64,000 bases of DNA from Roseitalea sp. (GTDB lineage: Bacteria; Pseudomonadota; Alphaproteobacteria; Rhizobiales; Rhizobiaceae). Below the pieces are notes generated by a model. That model was not told the DNA's origin, ran no database searches, and was given only the letters and a program-made list of their open reading frames with translations. Positions 51,043 to 64,000 of the stretch are shown here, piece after piece. A program made the position numbers and the translations under genes. Numbering within the stretch: the stretch's first letter is position 1; each line of letters begins with the position of its first letter. The stretch is from the NCBI GenBank assembly GCA_017642895.1, contig JAEPON010000002.1, positions 186,001 to 250,000 of the forward strand, given 5' to 3'.

Positions 51043-52560
51043 ATGACGTCAACCATTGTCATCGTCGACGACGATCCGGTCCAGCGCCGCCTCGCCGAGG
51101 CCGCCCTGGTCCGCGACGGACTGTCGGTCGCAACGTTCGGCGACGGACCATCGGCGCTCGACCGGCTGGCCGGTGACAACGCCGAACCGGTCGATGCGAT
51201 GGTGCTCGATCTGGTCATGCCGGACATGGACGGCATCGCGGTCCTCAAGTCGCTGCGCGAGCGCGGCACCGATCTGCCGGTCATTGTCCAGACCGCTCAA
51301 GGCAGCATCGACGTCGCGATCAGCGCGATGCGCGCGGGCGCCTTTGACTTCCTGGTCAAACCGGTCGCCCCGGCGCGGCTTGCCAAGACCGTGCGCGACG
51401 CGGTCAAGGTGGCGCGCACCAACCTCGCGCCCGCCAACATGTCCGCCCGTGGCAAAACCCGCCTGAAGCCGGCGCCGGTGGAACTGGTCGGCGACGGCCA
51501 CGAGATGGAACGGGTCCGCCGGCTGATCAAGAAGGCATCGTCAAGCGACATTCCGGTGCTGATCGAAGGGGAATCGGGCACCGGCAAGGAACTGGTCGCC
51601 CGTGCGATCGCCGCCAAGGGGCCGCGCGCCGGCCGTCCGCTGGTAGTCGTCAATTGCGGCGCCATACCCGACAATCTGGTCGAATCCATCCTGTTCGGCC
51701 ACGAAAAAGGGGCTTTTACGGGCGCCACCGAAAAGCACACCGGCAAGTTCATCGAGGCCGATGGCGGCACGCTGTTTCTTGACGAGATCGGCGAATTGCC
51801 GCTGGCGGCCCAGGTCAAGCTGCTGCGCGCCATCCAGGACGGCCATGTCGAACCGGTCGGCGCCCGCGCCGCCCGGACGGTTGATGTGCGTCTGATCTCG
51901 GCGACAAACCGCGACCTGATCGCCGCCGTGCAGGCCGGCCGCTTCCGCGAGGATCTCTATTACCGGCTCAACGTGTTTCCGATCCTGACGCCGTCGCTGC
52001 GGGCGCGCACGGACGATCTGCCCGCGCTCGTCGCCCATATTGCCACCCGGCAAGCCCATCGGGCCGGTCGCGCGCAAAACCCGGTCATCACCGACGCGGC
52101 CATGGATGTTCTGCGCGGCTACGACTGGCCCGGCAATGTCCGCCAGCTCGAAAACGAACTGTTCCGCGCGATCGTGCTGAGCGACAACGGCATGCTCGAC
52201 GCCGCCGATTTTGCCCATATCGCCGCCCAGATCGATCCGGCACGGCAGGCCGCCATCCCGCGCAAGGCCACACCGCTGACGCCGGCACGACCCGCCACCG
52301 ATGACGCCGGTTCCGCCTTGCCCCTGGGCGGCAACACCGCGGCCGCGCCGTGGCAGCCGGACGAGGACCGGCACCGCGTTCTGCTGCTGGACGCCGATGA
52401 TCATGCCCGCACGCTCAGCGACATCGAGGCCGCCGTGATCGCCCATGCGCTCGATCACTATGACGGCCAGATGAGCGAGATCGCGCGGCGCCTTGGCATC
52501 GGACGATCGACGCTCTACCGCAAGATCCGCGAATACGGGATCGGTGAGCCGCGCCGTTGA
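51043..52560 (+). CDS. Sigma-54-dependent response regulator (NtrC/AtoC family)
   Basis: The 505-residue protein has a receiver domain with the phospho-acceptor Asp in [11 protein letters not shown] (near residue 56) and the Lys in FLVKPVAP, then a AAA+ domain with GESGTGKE, the sigma-54 contact loop [15 protein letters not shown] and RLNVFPI, and a Fis-type helix-turn-helix at the end ([17 protein letters not shown]). It activates sigma-54 promoters after phosphorylation by an unknown sensor kinase; no kinase gene lies in the window. An unusual extra, Pro/Ala-rich linker of about 50 residues precedes the HTH. The 210 bp upstream hold no gene. Confidence 0.95.
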   Translation: MTSTIVIVDDDPVQRRLAEAALVRDGLSVATFGDGPSALDRLAGDNAEPVDAMVLDLVMPDMDGIAVLKSLRERGTDLPVIVQTAQGSIDVAISAMRAGAFDFLVKPVAPARLAKTVRDAVKVARTNLAPANMSARGKTRLKPAPVELVGDGHEMERVRRLIKKASSSDIPVLIEGESGTGKELVARAIAAKGPRAGRPLVVVNCGAIPDNLVESILFGHEKGAFTGATEKHTGKFIEADGGTLFLDEIGELPLAAQVKLLRAIQDGHVEPVGARAARTVDVRLISATNRDLIAAVQAGRFREDLYYRLNVFPILTPSLRARTDDLPALVAHIATRQAHRAGRAQNPVITDAAMDVLRGYDWPGNVRQLENELFRAIVLSDNGMLDAADFAHIAAQIDPARQAAIPRKATPLTPARPATDDAGSALPLGGNTAAAPWQPDEDRHRVLLLDADDHARTLSDIEAAVIAHALDHYDGQMSEIARRLGIGRSTLYRKIREYGIGEPRR

Positions 52561-52812
52561 TCGCCGCCTGTCCCGTCGCGGCACGGTTTACCCATTGCTA
52601 ACCATACCGGGACCACGCATCGCTCCATGGCATTTTTGCCACGCTTCCACCGCATTTGAGGCCGAAAAACCGCGCGGGGAAGCCCGCGCCTGTCGTTCCT
52701 GTCGGCGCTGACATCGGCTGTGGCGATTGATTTGCGCCCGGCAAGATGGCAGGAGGCGATAAGGAGCGGTTAACCACGTTGCGGGTAGCGTCCAGGGACG
52801 CGTTTCGGGCTT

Positions 52813-54843
52813 GTGTCCGGGCGCAGGGACAAGACGGATTGGTGCGCTTTGAGCCTCACCGGACGACAATGGCGGGCAAACCGGAAGATCAGGCTGCGCG
52901 GGCTTCAATCCGTCCTGCTTGCGCTGGCGGTTGTCTTTGCGGCAGGCGCCCTTCTGGCGCCGGCCCAGGCAGCCGCCGAAACGCGGACGCTCAAGCTCTA
53001 TTTCACCCATACCGGCGAGCGCGCCGAAATCACGTTCAAGCGCAACGGGCGCTATGTGCGCAGCGGCCTCAACAAGCTCAACCGCTTCCTGCGTGACCAT
53101 CGGCGCAACGAGCCGACCAACATGGACCCCGAACTGTTCGATCTGGTCTGGGAGGTCTACCGGGCGTCCGGCGCGCGCGGCTACATCCACGTCGTCTCGG
53201 CGTATCGCTCGCCGGCGACCAACGCGATGCTGCGCCGCACGCGCGGCGGCCAGGCGCGCCGCAGCCAGCACACGCTCGGCAAGGCGATGGATTTCTTCAT
53301 TCCCGGTGTGCCGACCCGCAAGCTGCGCGAACTGGGCTTCAAACTGCAAGGCGGCGGTGTCGGCTATTATCCCAAATCGGCAACGCCGTTCGTCCATCTG
53401 GACACGGGCAATGTGCGCGCATGGCCGCGCATGAGCCGGTCGGAGCTGACCCGCCTGTTTCCCGACGGCAAGACCCTGCACCTGCCGCCCGACGGCCGGC
53501 GCCTGCCCGGCTACCAGCAGGCACTCGCCGCCTACAATGCCCGCGAGCGCTCCGGCCAGCCAGCCACTTTCGGGCGCACACGCCGAGGCGGCGGCGGCGG
53601 CAACACTGAGCGCGGCAGCAGCGGTGGTGGCGGCGGTGGCAATCTGCTGGCCAACCTGTTCGGACGCGACAATGACGACAACGCCTCGGCCAGCGCATCG
53701 CGGCCCTCGGCGCCATCGCGCCGCCAGGCGGCGCCTGAAACGCCGGGAACGGCGCTGGCCGCCCTGTCGCGTCGTGATCTGCCCCGTCCGGGCGCTGCGC
53801 CGCGCGCGGTCGCCGAACCCGTGGCAGCAGCGCCGGCCGCGCCGGCCGCCAGCGCTCCGGAACCTGCCGCCGCGCCGCAAGCACCCGATACCCCGCCGGC
53901 GGCAACAAGCACGGTCGGCCTGCGCCTGCCTGTGCCGCGCGCGCTGATCCCCGGTGTGCGTGTCGGCGATCCCGCGCCCGCCCAGCCGCCCGCTGCGGCA
54001 ACGCCGGCGCCGGTCGCCGCGCCAGAGGCGCCGCCGGCCGCCCCCACACCGGCACAGCCCGAGGGTCCAGCAACGCTTCTGGCTGCGCTGACACCGCCGG
54101 TGCCGCGCGACCGCCCCGCATTCGCGGTCGCCTCCGCCGAACCGCTGACGATCCGCCAGACCGGCCCGCAAGCCGAGCCGTCCGGAGACCAGGCCACAGC
54201 CCTTCTCGCCGCCGCTGATGCCGAAACCGCAACACCGGCGGATGAGACGCCAACCTTGCTCGCCGCGCTGCCGGCCCCGGCGCCGCGTCCGACCGACGCG
54301 CCCGGCACGGCCGATCCGCTGACCCAACTGGTCGCCTATGCGCCGGTGGAGCCGATGGTGCCGCCGACCACGTCACCGCCGGCCGAAGACACGACCGGTC
54401 GCGGCGACCGCATCGTGGTGCCCGCGCAGCGCCCCGATCGCGCCGATGAGGATGCAATCCTTGCCGCAGCCCTCGACACCGGCGTGACGACGACCGCCAA
54501 ATCGGCCCGGCCCTCGGCCCGTGATGCGGTGTCGATCCAGCCGCCCACCGTACCTGTCGTGCCCGCCGACCAGATCGACCCGGCCCGGTTCGGCGACTGG
54601 GCGGTCTCGGTCGCCTCGGTCACCGCCGAAGGCCGGCCGACCGAGCGTCCCGAATTTTTGAGGAACGCGACGCGGACCGCGCCCGAAGCGGTCTACACGG
54701 CCGGCTTTTCCAAGGCCCCGCCACCTGACCCGAGCCGGCTTTCGGGCAATGCGGTGACGTTCCTTGCGGTGGCGCGCTTCGATGGCGGTCAGGGCGGCGG
54801 CGACGGCCAGCCCCTGCAATTGCAGATCCCGGCGACCAACTGA
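52813..54843 (+). CDS. DUF882 (YcbK/M15-like) peptidase-fold protein with long Pro/Ala-rich tail
   Basis: The 676-residue protein has a signal/membrane helix (VLLALAVVFAAGALLAPA), and an N-terminal DUF882 domain at about 57-215 with the zinc-site residues H153 and D160 in HTLGKAMDFF and H195 in FVHLDTG. It resembles L,D- or D,D-carboxypeptidases acting on peptidoglycan. The other 450 residues are Pro/Ala-rich and poorly ordered, with Gly tracts (260-280) and a short motif (T/A)LLAAL-like recurring near 313, 421, 463, 481 and 549. The start is GTG. The 252 bp before it hold no other gene. Confidence 0.85.
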   Translation: MSGRRDKTDWCALSLTGRQWRANRKIRLRGLQSVLLALAVVFAAGALLAPAQAAAETRTLKLYFTHTGERAEITFKRNGRYVRSGLNKLNRFLRDHRRNEPTNMDPELFDLVWEVYRASGARGYIHVVSAYRSPATNAMLRRTRGGQARRSQHTLGKAMDFFIPGVPTRKLRELGFKLQGGGVGYYPKSATPFVHLDTGNVRAWPRMSRSELTRLFPDGKTLHLPPDGRRLPGYQQALAAYNARERSGQPATFGRTRRGGGGGNTERGSSGGGGGGNLLANLFGRDNDDNASASASRPSAPSRRQAAPETPGTALAALSRRDLPRPGAAPRAVAEPVAAAPAAPAASAPEPAAAPQAPDTPPAATSTVGLRLPVPRALIPGVRVGDPAPAQPPAAATPAPVAAPEAPPAAPTPAQPEGPATLLAALTPPVPRDRPAFAVASAEPLTIRQTGPQAEPSGDQATALLAAADAETATPADETPTLLAALPAPAPRPTDAPGTADPLTQLVAYAPVEPMVPPTTSPPAEDTTGRGDRIVVPAQRPDRADEDAILAAALDTGVTTTAKSARPSARDAVSIQPPTVPVVPADQIDPARFGDWAVSVASVTAEGRPTERPEFLRNATRTAPEAVYTAGFSKAPPPDPSRLSGNAVTFLAVARFDGGQGGGDGQPLQLQIPATN

Positions 54844-54877
54844 CGTTTCTTGCCGACGGGCCGGCGGATGCCGCGCG

Positions 54878-55141
54878 TCAGGCGTCTTCGATGGTCTTCA
54901 GCATGCCGAGCGCGGCCATATAGGTGTCCAGCACCGCTTCCTGTTCGAGCCGCTCGTTCTGGTCCTGTTTGCGGATGGCGACGATCTTGCGCAGCGCCTT
55001 GGTATCGAACCCGTTGGCCTTGGCTTCCGCATAGACGTCCTTGATATCGTCGGCGATCGTCTTCTTTTCCTCTTCGAGCCGTTCGATACGCTCGACAAAA
55101 GCGCGCAAATGATCGCGCGCGACACTGTGGACGTCCGACAT
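54878..55141 (-). CDS. gapR: GapR family nucleoid-associated protein (DUF2312)
   Basis: The 87-residue protein matches GapR, a helical DNA-binding dimer/tetramer known from Caulobacter that clamps overtwisted DNA ahead of replication and transcription. Key parts are [50 protein letters not shown] in pattern (core [19 protein letters not shown] and [11 protein letters not shown]). Length and motif match the family closely. It is encoded alone and convergent with the DUF882 gene, 34 bp apart. Confidence 0.95.
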   Translation of the reverse strand: MSDVHSVARDHLRAFVERIERLEEEKKTIADDIKDVYAEAKANGFDTKALRKIVAIRKQDQNERLEQEAVLDTYMAALGMLKTIEDA

Positions 55142-55258
55142 GCCTCAGCACTCCATCACAGACAAAAGCCCTGCCCGATTGCCGCATCCCGCAGGAAGCG
55201 TCAACCGGACCGGGCCTTGTTCACAGAAAGCTGGGACGCGCCCGCCCGCCCTGTGCAA

Positions 55259-55456
55259 TCAGGCTTTGGGCTGGATCAGCCTGTCGAGCTTGTTGGCGAG
55301 CCACCACGCGGCCGGAATGCCGATCACGGCGCCGGCGATGGCGGCCGCGGCGATATAGGTCGCCTCGAACATGTCGACGGTCAGCAGGGCCACGACGAAG
55401 CTGCCGGCAAGCACCGGCGCAATGAGCAGATAGGCTGCGAACCTGAGCGAGAACAT
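55259..55456 (-). CDS. Small two-helix membrane protein
   Basis: The 65-residue protein has two hydrophobic helices (FAAYLLIAPVLAGSFVVALL and AAAAIAGAVIGIPAAWWLA) and a charged C-terminus (NKLDRLIQPKA). It is of the type annotated as small CTP synthase-associated or uncharacterised membrane proteins in Rhizobiales. GGAGAGG precedes the ATG. No function can be assigned. It lies alone between gltD and gapR. Confidence 0.75.
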   Translation of the reverse strand: MFSLRFAAYLLIAPVLAGSFVVALLTVDMFEATYIAAAAIAGAVIGIPAAWWLANKLDRLIQPKA

Positions 55457-55553
55457 GACACCTCTCCTGAGCGAATATGCCTGCGGGAGACTGCGGCGCG
55501 GCGCGGCGTCAAGTCATTGATCCATCGCAACGAACGTGGCGATTGCCGCCGGT

Positions 55554-57014
55554 TCAGCGCGGCAGCACGCTCGATCCCATCAGCGCCTCATCGACGGCGC
55601 GGGCCGCCTGACGGCCTTCGCGGATCGCCCAGACGACGAGAGACTGGCCGCGCCGCGCGTCGCCGGCGACATAGAGATCATCGACGCTGGTGCGATAGTC
55701 GCGGTCATCGGCATGCACCGAACGGCCGCCCCGACGGTCCGTGTCCATCACAAGCGCGTCGCCCAGTTCGGCGACGACGCCGGTATGCTCCAACGGACCG
55801 GCAAAGCCGATCGCGATGAAGGCAAAATCGGCGCGGATGAAGAACTCGGTGCCGGCAACCGGCTGGCGCCGTTCGTCCACCTCGCAGCATTTGACATGGG
55901 TCAGCTTGCCGTCCTCGCCGATGAATTCGAGCGTCGCGATCTGGAACTCGCGATCGGCGCCCTCGGCCTGCGACGACGATGTGCGCATCTTGGTCGCCCA
56001 GAACGGCCAGACGGTCAGCTTGTCTTCCTTTTCCGGGGGCTCTGGCCGGATGTCGAGCTGCGTCACCTTGACCGCGCCCTGGCGGAACGCGGTCCCGATA
56101 CAGTCCGATGCCGTGTCGCCGCCACCGACAACAACGACGTGCTTGCCCCCCGCAACCACCGGTTCGGACGGCCAGGCGACCGAGCCGATGCTCTGCTCCT
56201 TGCCGACCCGCTTGTTCTGCTGGACCAGATAGTTCATCGCCGGATGCACGCCTTCAAGGTCGTCGCCGGGAATGCCCGCATCGCGCGGCCGCTCCGAGCC
56301 GCCGCAATAGATGATCGCGTCAAATTCCGACTTCAGATCGGCGACCGTCTTGTCGACACCGACATGGACGTTCTTGTGGAAAGTCACGCCCTCGCCTTCC
56401 ATCTGCTCGACACGCCGGTCGATGAAGTGCTTTTCCATCTTGAAATCGGGAATGCCGTAGCGCATCAGCCCGCCGATCTTCGCCTCGCGCTCGAAGACAT
56501 GCACATCGTGGCCGGCGCGGCCAAGCTGCTGCGCGGCGGCCATGCCGGCCGGCCCCGAGCCGATGACGGCGACGCTCTTGCCAGTCTTTTCGGACGGCGG
56601 ATAGGGCCGCACGAAGCCCATTTCATAGGCCTTGTCGGCAAGCGCCTGCTCGATCGTCTTGATCGCGACCGGCACGTCCTCAAGGTTCAGCGTGCACGCT
56701 TCCTCGCAGGGCGCCGGACAGATGCGGCCGGTGAATTCCGGGAAATTGTTGGTCGAGTGCAGGTTGCGGATCGCCTCTTCCCAGTCATTGTTGTAGACCA
56801 GATCGTTCCAATCCGGAATCTGGTTGTGGATCGGGCAGCCCTGCGGCCCGTGGCAATAGGGAATGCCGCAATCCATGCAGCGGGCGGCCTGCTTGGTGAC
56901 CTCAGCATCGTCCAGCGGGATGGTGAATTCCTTGAAATGGCGAATCCTGTCGGAGGCCGGCTCATATTTGGCCACCTGCCGGTCGATCTCCAGAAAACCC
57001 GTTACCTTACCCAT
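55554..57014 (-). CDS. gltD: Glutamate synthase small subunit GltD
   Basis: GltD passes electrons from NADPH to the large subunit GltB for glutamate synthesis from glutamine and 2-oxoglutarate. The 486-residue product has two N-terminal Fe-S cysteine clusters (C46, C49, C54, C60 in CMDCGIPYC..CP, and C99, C103, C107 in GRICPAPCEEAC), the FAD site VIGSGPAGMAAAQQL and the NADPH site VVGGGDTASDC. Length is normal. The gene ends the glt cluster, but gltB is 2.4 kb upstream instead of adjacent; a toxin-antitoxin pair and two other genes lie between. Its ATG is 13 bp downstream of the toxin stop. Confidence 0.97.
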   Translation of the reverse strand: MGKVTGFLEIDRQVAKYEPASDRIRHFKEFTIPLDDAEVTKQAARCMDCGIPYCHGPQGCPIHNQIPDWNDLVYNNDWEEAIRNLHSTNNFPEFTGRICPAPCEEACTLNLEDVPVAIKTIEQALADKAYEMGFVRPYPPSEKTGKSVAVIGSGPAGMAAAQQLGRAGHDVHVFEREAKIGGLMRYGIPDFKMEKHFIDRRVEQMEGEGVTFHKNVHVGVDKTVADLKSEFDAIIYCGGSERPRDAGIPGDDLEGVHPAMNYLVQQNKRVGKEQSIGSVAWPSEPVVAGGKHVVVVGGGDTASDCIGTAFRQGAVKVTQLDIRPEPPEKEDKLTVWPFWATKMRTSSSQAEGADREFQIATLEFIGEDGKLTHVKCCEVDERRQPVAGTEFFIRADFAFIAIGFAGPLEHTGVVAELGDALVMDTDRRGGRSVHADDRDYRTSVDDLYVAGDARRGQSLVVWAIREGRQAARAVDEALMGSSVLPR

Positions 57015-57027
57015 TGTCGTTCCAGTC

Positions 57028-57393
57028 TCACATTGCCTTCTTTATCGGCCGCTGCCGCAGTCCCTTGTCCGTCATGATGGTCATGTGATCGACCAGCATT
57101 TCGTATGACGCCATGAGCTGCCGCACTGTCCGGTGCACCTCTAGCACCAGCCCTTCCGGCCTGGCCATAGCGATGATGACGACACCGAAGGCGGGCTCGC
57201 CATCGCGGAAGATCAAGTCTCCAAAATCGTAGTCGTGCGTGACAATCACGCCCGCCTCGCGCATCGACCGTTTCAGGATGTCGCGGTCGCCGGCACCACT
57301 GTCTTCGACACCGATGTCGACCACGTCGCAACCGGCCTCCTGCAGAGCGTTGATCAGCGAGGTCGACACGCATTCGTCGCAGATGAACCGCAT
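57028..57393 (-). CDS. DUF5615 PIN-like toxin
   Basis: The 121-residue protein is of the DUF5615 family, a PIN-like nuclease group found as the toxin beside DUF433 antitoxins. It starts MRFICDECVSTSLINAL with acidic residues D6 and E7 and has the family's THDYDFGDL motif (D54, D56, D59), so a metal-binding acid cluster is present. It lies 4 bp after the antitoxin stop and 13 bp before gltD. Its presumed action is RNA cleavage; no target is known. It is related in fold, not in sequence, to the VapC toxins in the ruv operon. Confidence 0.88.
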   Translation of the reverse strand: MRFICDECVSTSLINALQEAGCDVVDIGVEDSGAGDRDILKRSMREAGVIVTHDYDFGDLIFRDGEPAFGVVIIAMARPEGLVLEVHRTVRQLMASYEMLVDHMTIMTDKGLRQRPIKKAM

Positions 57394-57397
57394 GCGG

Positions 57398-57619
57398 TCA
57401 CTCGGCGGCGATCACACGCATGTCCGCCAGATAGTCAGCCGCAAAAGACTGCGCGCGGTGGACGTCATCGATCGAAATGTTGCGCAGTTCCTCGACAATT
57501 TTTTCCGGCGTATAGCCCATTCCCAGCATGCGCAGCACGTGTTCAACGGTGATCCGCGTACCTTCGAATGTCGGCTTACCCATCATCACGTCGGCGTCAG
57601 ACACAATCTTCTTCGTCAT
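57398..57619 (-). CDS. DUF433 antitoxin
   Basis: The 73-residue protein matches DUF433: IVSDADVMMGKPTFEGTRITVEHVLRMLGMGYTPEKIVEEL in pattern (core GKPTFEGTRITVEHVL and GYTPEKIVEELRN), a winged helix-like fold common in antitoxins. CGGAGC precedes the ATG at 57619; an upstream in-frame start at 57655 is less likely. It forms a pair with the DUF5615 toxin. The module stands between ybjQ and gltD, all on the same strand as gltB and gltD. Confidence 0.88.
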   Translation of the reverse strand: MTKKIVSDADVMMGKPTFEGTRITVEHVLRMLGMGYTPEKIVEELRNISIDDVHRAQSFAADYLADMRVIAAE

Positions 57620-57717
57620 GACCGCTCCGTTTCGTTTCCGCTTGGTCGGCTCCATTTCGAAGAGGCCTGTCTACACCAAAAGCAGCCTCAGGTCCCGCAC
57701 CGCACGCCGAAAGACCC

Positions 57718-58041
57718 TCACCCCAGAACCACCGCCGTGCCGGAGACCGATACCATCAGCATGGTGCCGGAACCGGCGGTGATGTTCTCATAGTCGATAT
57801 CGACGCCGATCACGGCGTTGGCGCCCAGCTGTTCGGCCTCGTGCGCCAGTTCGCCGAACGCGATCTCGCGCGCCTCGCGCAGCGATTTCTCGTACGCTCC
57901 CGACCGGCCGCCGACAATATCACGAATGCCGGCCAGGAAATCACGGAAGATGTTGGCGCCCAGAATGGCTTCGCCCGTGACGACGCCCTTGTAAGCGGCT
58001 ACCTGCCGGCCATCGATGGTGTTGGTGGTTGTGATGATCAT
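57718..58041 (-). CDS. YbjQ family protein (UPF0145, heavy-metal-binding domain)
   Basis: The 107-residue protein has the compact pentameric YbjQ fold: [33 protein letters not shown] in pattern (core [18 protein letters not shown]), [32 protein letters not shown] (core [17 protein letters not shown]) and a last strand [12 protein letters not shown]. The family is of unknown function, once proposed to bind metals. It sits between the antitoxin and the coiled-coil protein in the gltB-gltD interval. Confidence 0.9.
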   Translation of the reverse strand: MIITTTNTIDGRQVAAYKGVVTGEAILGANIFRDFLAGIRDIVGGRSGAYEKSLREAREIAFGELAHEAEQLGANAVIGVDIDYENITAGSGTMLMVSVSGTAVVLG

Positions 58042-58094
58042 GGCGGCGTCTTACCAACCAAAGCGGCGTGGCGCCAAGAGCAATTATGGGGTTC

Positions 58095-59327
58095 TCACCG
58101 CACGAAATCGGGATCAGGCAGGATGGCATAGTGCAACCGCCAATCCCAGTTCTCGGCCATATCGGGTGTCAGCTCTATGTCCGGATTATCAAACCGCACG
58201 ATGACCTGATAGTAATTGTCATCATCATAAAAATAAGATGCCGAAACCGCAGAAGCAAAGATGCCGCCATTTGTTCCACTCAGATGACTCAGGAAGATTG
58301 GCCTGAGGCCGAACCGATTGCGGTCGAACCGGACCGTCGTCCGAATGGCAAAGGGTGCTGTCACAAAGCACTTCTCGTCGGGACACTGTTCCCAATCTGA
58401 AGTAGTCCCGTACGCGATATCGTTAAACCCGCGTTGACCGGCCGACGAACTGATTTCGGAAACGCTCTCAAACAAGCCGGTGAGCCGTGTCTCCAAAGAT
58501 GCAACATCTCGGCGAACGTCGATAAGGTCGCGTGCCAAATCGCCGCGATCGGATTCGGTTTCCTGCTGTGCCGCCAATTGCCGGTCAATCAGGAACCGCA
58601 GTTCCCCCAGTTCGTTGCGCAGATTTCGGTTGACCTCCTCGACATCGTCAAATCTGGCGGCAACGGCTTCGACCACTTGCCCAGATGCACGATTACCTTG
58701 TCCGGTTGGTTGAGATGGACGCCGAGCGGCCATCCCACCAACTTGATTTTCAGCGGACTCGATAAGCCTACCTATCCGATCCAAGTCGACGGAAAAGGCG
58801 GCTTCTGTATCGCGAAATGTTTGTGCAAACACTTCAAAATGCGTGCTCTGAGTGTTGATCCGTCCGCCGAGCTCGTCGATTTGCGCCAATGAAGCGGTCA
58901 ACCGGTTTTCCTGATCACCGATTTTGGAATCCAGTCGCGTCGTCATGTCCTCGATCTGGTCGTCCAGTCGTTCTGCAACCTCCTCAATACGACCAAGGTC
59001 CCGCTCGGTGTCTCCGATTTCGTCACGGAAGCCGCTTAAGTCTTCCCTATGGTCGTCGAACTGCTCATTGATCTTGGCGGCCTCTCGCGCCACCGAGCTG
59101 TCAACTTTGGTGCCAATGCTGGCCTGCACACGACCATCAACCCAGAAGAAAATCGCAAATATGATAGCCAAGGAGATCGAAGCCAAACCTATGGCGACGA
59201 TCTTGTATATGGTATTGAATTTCCGGTTTATCGCACGTTCCGCGATATGTTCAAGAAGCAGTCGATGGCTGTCTGTTACGGATGAAACCCCACCCTCTGA
59301 AACAGTATTTTCAGCGCCTTTTTGCAT
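58095..59327 (-). CDS. Membrane-anchored coiled-coil protein with a lectin-like C-terminal domain
   Basis: The 410-residue protein has a short cytoplasmic part, one membrane helix at about 43-63 (IVAIGLASISLAIIFAIFFW), a long coiled coil (about 75-290, with heptads such as IGDTERDLGRIEEVAERLDDQ and LGELRFLIDRQLAAQQE in part) and a C-terminal domain of about 110 residues. In that domain VRFDRNRFGLRPIFLSHLSG, SASYFYDDDNYYQVIVRF and WDWRLHYAIL resemble the H-type lectin fold (weak, by eye). GC content is low (25 of 60 bases at 59161-59220), so the gene is probably acquired. It directly follows gltB, 50 bp away. Function unknown. Confidence 0.7.
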   Translation of the reverse strand: MQKGAENTVSEGGVSSVTDSHRLLLEHIAERAINRKFNTIYKIVAIGLASISLAIIFAIFFWVDGRVQASIGTKVDSSVAREAAKINEQFDDHREDLSGFRDEIGDTERDLGRIEEVAERLDDQIEDMTTRLDSKIGDQENRLTASLAQIDELGGRINTQSTHFEVFAQTFRDTEAAFSVDLDRIGRLIESAENQVGGMAARRPSQPTGQGNRASGQVVEAVAARFDDVEEVNRNLRNELGELRFLIDRQLAAQQETESDRGDLARDLIDVRRDVASLETRLTGLFESVSEISSSAGQRGFNDIAYGTTSDWEQCPDEKCFVTAPFAIRTTVRFDRNRFGLRPIFLSHLSGTNGGIFASAVSASYFYDDDNYYQVIVRFDNPDIELTPDMAENWDWRLHYAILPDPDFVR

Positions 59328-59376
59328 GACCTAAACACCAAAGAAAAGTACTCCGGCATTCAGCCTATAAAGAAAG

Positions 59377-64000
<4,624 letters not shown>

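Noticed and set aside
52588..54327. 579-residue open frame on the minus strand, Arg/Gly-rich
   Set aside because: It is the reverse of the Pro/Ala-rich DUF882 tail; no motif and no start signal.

Overview
The window reads as chromosomal DNA of a high-GC alphaproteobacterium, most likely Hyphomicrobiales (Rhizobiales). The support is gene content and order: ruvC-ruvA-ruvB close to ybgC-tolQ-tolR-tolA-tolB-pal-cpoB-tilS-ftsH; an efp / inositol monophosphatase / MotA-like / OmpA-like block; two DUF465 genes beside purE-purK; pyk with DUF1036 and DUF1244; hemH near an Omp10-like lipoprotein; gapR; and gltB/gltD. Species cannot be told from the sequence. No rRNA, tRNA, CRISPR array, prophage or transposase gene was seen.

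Layout. 1-2.2 kb: an FAD-dependent dehydrogenase (cut by the left edge) and a TauE/SafE permease. 2.3-5.9 kb: the Holliday-junction operon ruvC, ruvA, ruvB, with a VapBC-type toxin-antitoxin module in each of its two gaps. The first toxin gene is frameshifted by an exact 25-bp tandem duplication, which also joins its N-terminus in frame to RuvA. 5.9-10 kb: an AT-richer insert (AraC regulator, aldo/keto reductase, exported SRPBCC protein) and a secreted GH5 enzyme. 10-17.3 kb: the Tol-Pal envelope operon and tilS. 17.4-24.5 kb: ftsH, rpmE, an ABC exporter, NIPSNAP and VOC genes, and an ABC-F ATPase. 24.7-30.1 kb: a MotA/MotB-like stator pair, suhB-like, efp, a Sel1-repeat protein and a ThiE-like protein. 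30.2-35.6 kb: an ArsR-like regulator, two divergent DUF465 genes, purE-purK, DinB, rpmJ, a TPR protein and a hydrolase. 35.6-43.5 kb: pyk, DUF1036, DUF1244, an SGNH-fold protein without its catalytic Ser and His, a lytic transglycosylase, a beta-barrel protein and kdsD/kpsF. 43.5-50.8 kb: hemH, a 5'-nucleotidase fused to LysM, an Omp10-like lipoprotein, a 346-bp MITE-like repeat, a DUF3445 protein, a YkgJ protein and genes of unknown function. 51-55.5 kb: a sigma-54 response regulator, a DUF882 (M15-like) protein and gapR. 55.5-64 kb: gltD, a third toxin-antitoxin module (DUF433/DUF5615), ybjQ, a coiled-coil membrane protein, and gltB (cut by the right edge).

Most genes are housekeeping: DNA recombination and repair, envelope integrity, peptidoglycan handling, protein quality control, purine, heme and glutamate synthesis. 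The most notable feature is that all three toxin-antitoxin modules sit inside core operons (two in ruvCAB, one between gltB and gltD), on the same strand as their hosts. The vapC genes overlap the downstream ruv start codons by 4 bp. One of these modules carries a precise, potentially reversible slippage-type mutation.
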